A DNA stretch of 64,000 bases. Origin: Limnohabitans sp. Rim8. GTDB lineage: Bacteria; Pseudomonadota; Gammaproteobacteria; Burkholderiales; Burkholderiaceae_C. The stretch is taken from contig CAMDFK010000006.1 of the NCBI GenBank assembly GCA_945897465.1, positions 62,001-126,000 on the forward strand, read 5' to 3'. How positions within the stretch are numbered: position 1 is the stretch's first letter; every line of letters starts with the position of its first letter. The notes under the pieces were generated by a model. The model was given only the letters and a program-made list of their open reading frames with translations. It made no database searches and was not told the DNA's origin. The position numbers were made by a program, and so were the translations under genes. This document shows, piece after piece, positions 59,161-64,000 of this stretch.

Positions 59161-60669
59161 ATGAGCGCCAACACCCCCGCCGAAACACAGCAACTGACCG
59201 CCACCGAACGTGCCGAGCGCCAACGCGCTGTGGTGCTGGCCTTGGGCCGGGTACTGCCGCAAGACGCCATCCTCTATACCCCCGAAGACACCACGCCTTA
59301 CGAGTGCGACGGCCTGACCGCCTACCGTGAGCGGCCCTTGGTGGTGGCCTTGCCGGAGACCGAGGCGCAGGTACAAGCCGTGCTCAAAACCTGCCATGCG
59401 CTGCAAGTGCCGGTGGTGGCACGCGGCGCTGGCACCGGCCTTTCGGGTGGCGCCATGCCGCACCGCATGGGCGTGACGCTGTCCATGGCGCGGTTCAACG
59501 TGATCAAAAACGTGGACCCCGTGAGCCGCACGGCCGTGGTGCAGTGCGGTGTGCGCAACCTGGCCATCAGCGAGGCGGCCGCGCCCTACGGCTTGTATTA
59601 CGCACCCGATCCGTCCAGCCAGATCGCCTGCACGATCGGCGGCAACGTGGCCGAAAACTCGGGCGGTGTGCACTGCCTCAAATACGGTTTGACGGTGCAC
59701 AACGTGCTCAAGGTGAAGGGCTTCACCATTGAAGGTGAACCGATTGAATTTGGCAGCGATGCGCTCGACACTTCGGGCTACGACCTGCTGGCCGTGCTGG
59801 TGGGCAGCGAAGGCATGCTGGCCGTGACCACCGAAGTCACCGTCAAGCTCGTGCCCAAACCCCAGCTGGCCCGCTGCATCATGGCCAGTTTTGACGATGT
59901 GCGCAAAGCGGGCGACGCGGTGGCTGCCGTGATTGCGGCAGGCATCATCCCCGCAGGCTTGGAGATGATGGACGGCCCCATGACGATTGCGGTGGAAGAC
60001 TTTGTCCACGCGGGCTACGACCTGAGCGCTGCCGCGATTCTTTTGTGCGAGAGCGACGGCACGCCTGAAGAGGTGGAAGAAGAAATCGGCCGCATGAGCG
60101 AGGTGCTGCGCGGTTGCGGCGCGACCGCCATCACCGTGAGCCGTGACGAGGCCCAGCGCTTGAAGTTCTGGAGCGGCCGCAAAAACGCCTTCCCGGCCTC
60201 AGGCCGGATCAGCCCCGACTACATGTGCATGGACTCGACCATCCCGCGCAAGCGCCTGGCCGACATCCTGCAAGCTATCTCCGAGATGGAAACCAAGTAC
60301 GCCCTGCGCTGCCTGAACGTGTTCCACGCGGGCGACGGCAACCTGCACCCGCTGATCCTGTTCGATGCGAATGACCCGGACCAGCTGCGCCGCTGCGAGC
60401 TATTTGGTGCCGACATCCTGGAGACCAGCGTGGCCATGGGTGGCACGGTGACGGGTGAACACGGCGTGGGCATCGAAAAAGTGAACAGCATGTGCGTGCA
60501 GTTCAGTGCCGAAGAGAACGAGCAGATGTTTGCGGTCAAACGCGCCTTTGACCCGCAAGGTTTGCTCAACCCGGGCAAGGTCATTCCGACCCTGAACCGC
60601 TGCGCCGAATATGGCCGCATGCTGGTGCGTGCTGGTGCGATCAAGCACCCGGAGCTGGAACGGTTCTGA
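59161..60669 (+). CDS. FAD-linked D-lactate/glycolate dehydrogenase-like oxidase (GlcD type)
   Basis: 502 residues from the ATG at 59161. FAD-binding PCMH domain: 'PVVARGAGTGLSGGAMPHRM', 'DPSSQIACTIGGNVAENSGG' and 'LLAVLVGSEGMLAVTTEVTV'. The C-terminal FAD-oxidase domain has 'NVFHAGDGNLHPLILFDAND' and 'GTVTGEHGVGIEKVNSM'. Such enzymes oxidise 2-hydroxyacids such as glycolate or D-lactate. GlcE and GlcF genes are not beside it, so assignment to glycolate oxidase is unsupported here. Confidence 0.88.
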   Translation: MSANTPAETQQLTATERAERQRAVVLALGRVLPQDAILYTPEDTTPYECDGLTAYRERPLVVALPETEAQVQAVLKTCHALQVPVVARGAGTGLSGGAMPHRMGVTLSMARFNVIKNVDPVSRTAVVQCGVRNLAISEAAAPYGLYYAPDPSSQIACTIGGNVAENSGGVHCLKYGLTVHNVLKVKGFTIEGEPIEFGSDALDTSGYDLLAVLVGSEGMLAVTTEVTVKLVPKPQLARCIMASFDDVRKAGDAVAAVIAAGIIPAGLEMMDGPMTIAVEDFVHAGYDLSAAAILLCESDGTPEEVEEEIGRMSEVLRGCGATAITVSRDEAQRLKFWSGRKNAFPASGRISPDYMCMDSTIPRKRLADILQAISEMETKYALRCLNVFHAGDGNLHPLILFDANDPDQLRRCELFGADILETSVAMGGTVTGEHGVGIEKVNSMCVQFSAEENEQMFAVKRAFDPQGLLNPGKVIPTLNRCAEYGRMLVRAGAIKHPELERF

Positions 60670-60676
60670 GCGCACG

Positions 60677-60695
60677 GCGGACCCCAGGGGTCCGC
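60677..60695. terminator. 8-bp hairpin between convergent oxidase and radA genes
   Basis: GCGGACCC-CAG-GGGTCCGC is a perfect stem in the 28-bp gap between the two stops. No T-run follows on either strand, so termination may need Rho or be weak. Confidence 0.5.
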
Positions 60696-60697
60696 GC

Positions 60698-62083
60698 TCA
60701 GTCCAGCCCGCGCACCACCTGCATCGCCTCTTCGATGCGATCGACCGGGTAAATCGTCAAGCCCTCAAAGGGTTTGTCGTTCTTTTTTGGCGCATTGGCC
60801 TTGGGCACCACCGCCACCTTGAAGCCGAGTTTGGCGGCTTCTTTCAAGCGGTCTTGCCCGCGCGGCGCAGGGCGCACTTCGCCCGCCAAGCCCACCTCGC
60901 CAAAAGCAATAAAACCCTTGGGCAAAGCTTTGCCGCGCAGGCTGCTGGTGATCGCCAGCATCACCGCCAGGTCGGCTGCGGGCTCGCTGATGCGCACGCC
61001 GCCCACGGCGTTCACAAACACGTCTTGGTCCATGCAGGCCACGCCCGCGTGGCGGTGCAGCACCGCCAGCAGCATGGCCAGTCGGTCGCGGTCCAAGCCC
61101 ACACTCAAGCGCCGGGGCGATGGGCCGCCGCTGTCCACCAGGGCTTGAATCTCCACCAGCAAGGGGCGCGTGCCTTCGAGCGTGACCATCACGCAACTGC
61201 CGGGCACGGGCTCGGCATGTTGGCTCAAAAAGATGGCGCTGGGATTGCTCACGCCCTTGAGACCTTTTTCGGTCATGGCAAACACGCCAATCTCGTTCAC
61301 CGCGCCAAAGCGGTTCTTGATGGCGCGAATCAGGCGGAAGTTCGAATGGGTGTCGCCTTCAAAGTACAGCACCGTGTCCACCATGTGCTCCAGCACGCGA
61401 GGGCCCGCCAGCGCCCCCTCTTTGGTGACGTGGCCGACGAGCACGATGGTGGTGCCGGTCGATTTGGCGGTGCGCGTCAGGTGCGCCGCACATTCACGCA
61501 CCTGCGCCACCGAGCCGGGAGCGCTGGTCAGTTGGTCCGAATACACCGTCTGGATCGAGTCGATGATGGCGATGCCCGGCTGGCGCGACTGCAGGGTGTG
61601 CAGGATTTTTTCGAGCTGGATCTCGGGCAGCACCGGCACTTGTGAGTCCGGCAGACCCAAACGGCGCGAGCGCATGGCCACTTGCGCACCGCTTTCTTCG
61701 CCCGTGACATACAGCGTGTTCATGCCGCTGCGCTGCAGCGCGTCCACCGCCTGCAGCAGCAAGGTGGATTTGCCAATGCCCGGGTCGCCACCAATCAGCA
61801 CCACCCCCCCCTCGACCATGCCACCACCGAGCACCCGGTCGAGCTCGTCAATGCCGGTGGGGTGACGTTCAAAGTCGGCAGCTTCAATTTGAGCAAGCGG
61901 CAGCACTTCCGAGGTGGGGGCCAGCGAGGCGTGCACCGAGCCAAAGCGGTTTTTGCCCGCCGCGGGCTCGCTGGAGCCTTCGATCAAGGTGTTCCAGGCA
62001 TTGCAGCTGGGGCATTTGCCCATCCATCGGGCGCTGGTGCCGCCGCATTCGGTGCAGGTGAATGTCGATTTGTCTTTGGCCAT
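60698..62083 (-). CDS. radA: DNA repair protein RadA
   Basis: 461 residues: N-terminal zinc C4 finger ('FTCTECGGTSARWMGKCPSC'), Walker A 'GGDPGIGKSTLLLQAVDALQ', the RadA-specific KNRFG ('RAIKNRFGAVNEIGVFAMTE') and a C-terminal Lon-like domain ('KALPKGFIAFGEVGLAGEVR'). It is a DnaB-like helicase that helps branch migration during recombination. Confidence 0.97.
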   Translation of the reverse strand: MAKDKSTFTCTECGGTSARWMGKCPSCNAWNTLIEGSSEPAAGKNRFGSVHASLAPTSEVLPLAQIEAADFERHPTGIDELDRVLGGGMVEGGVVLIGGDPGIGKSTLLLQAVDALQRSGMNTLYVTGEESGAQVAMRSRRLGLPDSQVPVLPEIQLEKILHTLQSRQPGIAIIDSIQTVYSDQLTSAPGSVAQVRECAAHLTRTAKSTGTTIVLVGHVTKEGALAGPRVLEHMVDTVLYFEGDTHSNFRLIRAIKNRFGAVNEIGVFAMTEKGLKGVSNPSAIFLSQHAEPVPGSCVMVTLEGTRPLLVEIQALVDSGGPSPRRLSVGLDRDRLAMLLAVLHRHAGVACMDQDVFVNAVGGVRISEPAADLAVMLAITSSLRGKALPKGFIAFGEVGLAGEVRPAPRGQDRLKEAAKLGFKVAVVPKANAPKKNDKPFEGLTIYPVDRIEEAMQVVRGLD

Positions 62084-62167
62084 GGGGGTGATTGTGCCTT
62101 TGGGCAGACGCCGAACTTGGACCTGAAAGTAAGCAGCTGCATGCGCCTGTCCGCTTAGTCGATCACC

Positions 62168-63235
62168 TCAGCCCTCTGGATGCATGGATGTAGTGAGCCA
62201 AGCCTGCACAAACCCGCGCGTGATCTCGGTGGCACCCAAGCTGCGTGCATTCGATGCGTTCTGGCCGGACCACAAGGGCGTGAAGTCACTCAAGCCTTGT
62301 GCTTCTGCTGCAGCCCGCAAGGGGGCGACGGCCGCTGTGGCCAGCGGAAACGCCGGGGCCGCTGCATTCAAAGGTCCCAATTCACGCATGAGGCGGTTGA
62401 CAATGCCCCGCGCCGGTCGGCCACTGAACAAGGTCGTCAAGGCGGTGTGCTGAGCGGCGGATGACTGCAGGGCGGCGCGGTGCAAGTCACTGGTGCTGGC
62501 TTCGTGGCTGCACAAATAAGCCGTCCCGATTTGCACGCCCGCCGCACCCAGCAGTTTGGCCGCGGCGACACTTTGGTCAGAGCCCACACCACCGGCAGCG
62601 ATCACCGGCACATCCACGGCGTGCACGATTTGGGGCAACAAGGCCATGGTGCCCAGTTGTGTGCTCAGGTCGTCCGTCAAAAACATGCCCCGGTGCCCAC
62701 CGGCCTCCAAGCCTTGGCCAATCACAATGTCTGCGCCGTGCGCCTGCAGCCAACGGGCCTCGTCCACCGTGGTCGCAGACGACGCTACAAGCGAGCCCCA
62801 GCTTTTCACGCGTGCCAGCAAATCGGGCGCGGGCAGGCCAAAGTGAAAACTCACCACCGCTGGGCGAAACGTTTCCAGCACATCGGCGCTGTCGTGTGCA
62901 AAAGGCACACGCCCCGGGCCGCTGGGCATCTGGGCCGGGTCCAGCCCAAATTCGCGGTAATAAGGGGCCAAGGCCTGCTGCCAACGCATCTGGCCTTCAG
63001 GCGAGGGCGTGGGCGGCGTGTGGCAAAAAAAGTTCACGTTGTACGGCGCACCCGTGGCCGCCGTCAGCGCCTGCAGTTCGGCCAACAGAGCGTCCGGGCT
63101 GAGCATGGCCGCAGGCAGCGCCCCCAGCCCCCCGGCCTGGCACACGGCCAAGGCCAAGCGGTGGTTCTGTGCGCCCGCCATGGGCGCCTGAAAAATGGGT
63201 GCGGCCAGGCCCAATCGGTTGAAGACATGTGACAT
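62168..63235 (-). CDS. Nitronate monooxygenase (2-nitropropane dioxygenase family)
   Basis: 355 residues, FMN TIM-barrel: 'LAAPIFQAPMAGAQNHRLAL', 'ADIVIGQGLEAGGHRGMFLT', 'VPVIAAGGVGSDQSVAAAKL' and 'GAAGVQIGTAYLCSHEASTS'. The His of 'GGHRG' is the usual catalytic residue. It oxidises alkyl nitronates such as propionate-3-nitronate, thus detoxifying them. A GTG three codons before the ATG at 63235 is an alternative start. Confidence 0.9.
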   Translation of the reverse strand: MSHVFNRLGLAAPIFQAPMAGAQNHRLALAVCQAGGLGALPAAMLSPDALLAELQALTAATGAPYNVNFFCHTPPTPSPEGQMRWQQALAPYYREFGLDPAQMPSGPGRVPFAHDSADVLETFRPAVVSFHFGLPAPDLLARVKSWGSLVASSATTVDEARWLQAHGADIVIGQGLEAGGHRGMFLTDDLSTQLGTMALLPQIVHAVDVPVIAAGGVGSDQSVAAAKLLGAAGVQIGTAYLCSHEASTSDLHRAALQSSAAQHTALTTLFSGRPARGIVNRLMRELGPLNAAAPAFPLATAAVAPLRAAAEAQGLSDFTPLWSGQNASNARSLGATEITRGFVQAWLTTSMHPEG

Positions 63236-63283
63236 GACGCTCACTTTAATGCTTGCGCCGCCTGTCAGTCTTGCCCCCAGCCA

Positions 63284-63449
63284 TCAAGCGGCCAGTGTTC
63301 GGGGAAACTCATGGCTCAACAGCCCCTTGATTTCATGGCGCAGCGCATCGACAGCGATGGGTTTGGACACATAACCGTCCATGCCTGCAGCCAGATAACG
63401 GTCTTTGTCCCCCTTGAGGGTGTAGGCGCCGAGCACACAGAACACTGAC
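63284..63449 (-). pseudogene. Truncated response-regulator receiver domain (C-terminal remnant)
   Basis: On the minus strand, about 50 codons read 'YTLKGDKDRYLAAGMDGYVS' then 'KPIAVDALRHEIKGLLSHEF' and end 'PRTLAA' before TGA (63284-63286). This is the end of a REC domain (the conserved Lys of KP and the GMDGY pattern), as found at the C-terminus of hybrid kinases. Upstream of about 63449 similarity stops and AT-rich foreign-looking DNA begins, with no Asp phosphoacceptor. It is a decayed or cut gene. Confidence 0.7.
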
Positions 63450-63592
63450 CTGTGCAGAGTTTTCTTAGCCTTTCACAAAATCGTCACTCTATAACTCTAC
63501 AAACCTACTCGAGTGCCTTTCCAATAGGAAACAGCTACAGACTTCCGAAATTACGTTTGAAACAGCGATATGTATTCACTGAAAGATAGGCA
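63450..63592. other. AT-rich intergenic junction
   Basis: Together with the remnant and the 48 bp before it, this fills the 357-bp gap between the nitronate monooxygenase and the ABC ATPase. No gene is seen here. Base composition shifts visibly from GC-rich to AT-rich, marking the likely edge of inserted DNA. Confidence 0.5.
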
Positions 63593-64000
63593 ATGACTGA
63601 ATCCATCAAGCTCAACGCTGTGACAAAAAAATATGGTTCGCAGCTTGTACTGAACAATATCAATTTGGATGTCAATCCTGGTGAGTTCGTATCTCTAGTA
63701 GGTCCTTCTGGCTGTGGGAAATCAACACTTTTACGAGTCATAGCTGGCTTAACAAGTATTGACAAAGGTGAGGTTTTTATTGGTAACAGGCAAGTCAATG
63801 AAGTGCCCCCAAAGGAACGCAACATTGCCATGGTGTTTCAGAACTACGCCTTATACCCTCACATGACGGTTGCAGAAAACATCTCAACACCCCTGTTGAT
63901 GTCCAGGCTAGGCTTACTCCAAAGACAACCTTATGTTGGAGCACTTCTAGGGGCATTTTCTCGAAAACGCAAAGACATTCTGACGAAAATCCATACTGAA
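63593..64000 (+). CDS. MalK/UgpC-type ABC transporter ATPase (partial, 5' part)
   Basis: The frame runs from the ATG at 63593 to the window end without a stop (136 codons). Walker A is '[20 protein letters not shown]' and the Q-loop is '[20 protein letters not shown]'; '[13 protein letters not shown]' is typical of CUT1-type sugar ATPases. After the Q-loop comes a longer helical stretch than in MalK ('[20 protein letters not shown]'). Codon usage is AT-rich, unlike all other genes here, suggesting horizontal transfer. The permease and binding-protein genes would be outside the window. Confidence 0.88.
   Translation, partial: MTESIKLNAVTKKYGSQLVLNNINLDVNPGEFVSLVGPSGCGKSTLLRVIAGLTSIDKGEVFIGNRQVNEVPPKERNIAMVFQNYALYPHMTVAENISTPLLMSRLGLLQRQPYVGALLGAFSRKRKDILTKIHTE

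Noticed and set aside
63535-63831. 98-residue minus-strand frame at the AT-rich end
   Set aside because: It lies opposite the Walker A region of the ABC ATPase and has no domain; an antisense shadow.

Overview
The window reads as one stretch of chromosome from a betaproteobacterium, most likely a Comamonadaceae member (Limnohabitans/Rhodoferax/Polaromonas-like). The grounds are high GC with GC-rich third codon positions, the replication-origin neighbourhood rpmH-rnpA-yidD-yidC-mnmE next to dnaA-dnaN-gyrB, a PhaM-type PHA granule protein, DUF3567 and DUF3108 proteins typical of Burkholderiales, and the linked metX-metW pair. No rRNA, tRNA or CRISPR array was seen.

Layout. 1-1.5 kb: end of an FAD aromatic-ring monooxygenase, a DUF2783 partner, a VOC protein and a small membrane protein. 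1.7-5.5 kb (minus strand): methionine operon metX-metW plus a Bcr/CflA exporter, preceded by a SAM-II-like riboswitch and an intrinsic terminator in the metX leader; then a TMEM165/GDT1 cation transporter. 5.7-13.4 kb: amtB, a glycine-rich RRM protein, kdsD-kdsC-lptC (LPS synthesis and export), a CPA2 antiporter, apt and a cupin dioxygenase. 13.4-21.5 kb (minus): a LIV-type ABC transporter behind an acyl-CoA ligase, an SDR and a fatty-acid desaturase. 21.6-31.3 kb: the replication-origin core. 31.4-35.9 kb: queA and tgt, with a complete salicylate-5-hydroxylase-like Rieske operon between them on the opposite strand. 35.9-40.7 kb: FIST sensor, PhaM, TauD-type dioxygenase, copper chaperone PCu(A)C with a DUF2946 protein, and a GST. 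40.9-45.5 kb: mreB-mreC-mreD-mrdA cell-shape operon. 45.7-49.1 kb: gatCAB. 49.1-50.5 kb: two toxin-antitoxin pairs (mazEF and ccdAB) head to head. 50.5-63.2 kb: FAA hydrolase with a divergent IclR regulator, DUF3108, DUF3567, AbrB-type membrane protein, omega-aminotransferase, purU, LysR, D-lactate/glycolate dehydrogenase-like oxidase, radA and nitronate monooxygenase. After about 63.45 kb the sequence turns visibly AT-rich: a truncated response-regulator end is followed by a MalK/UgpC-type ABC ATPase that runs off the window, which looks like the edge of an acquired region.

How the genes work together. Most of the window is housekeeping (replication start, membrane insertion, cell wall elongation, tRNA modification and amidation, LPS, methionine). 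The accessory layer is aromatic and organic-acid catabolism (Rieske hydroxylase, FAD monooxygenase, VOC, FAA hydrolase, cupin, nitronate monooxygenase) plus two addiction modules. Repeats stand out in intergenic DNA: a 42-bp unit in three tandem copies just before the LysR gene, and a dispersed palindromic element at three sites. The most notable regulatory feature is the SAM-II-like metX leader, with an extra hairpin in the aptamer and a terminator downstream.
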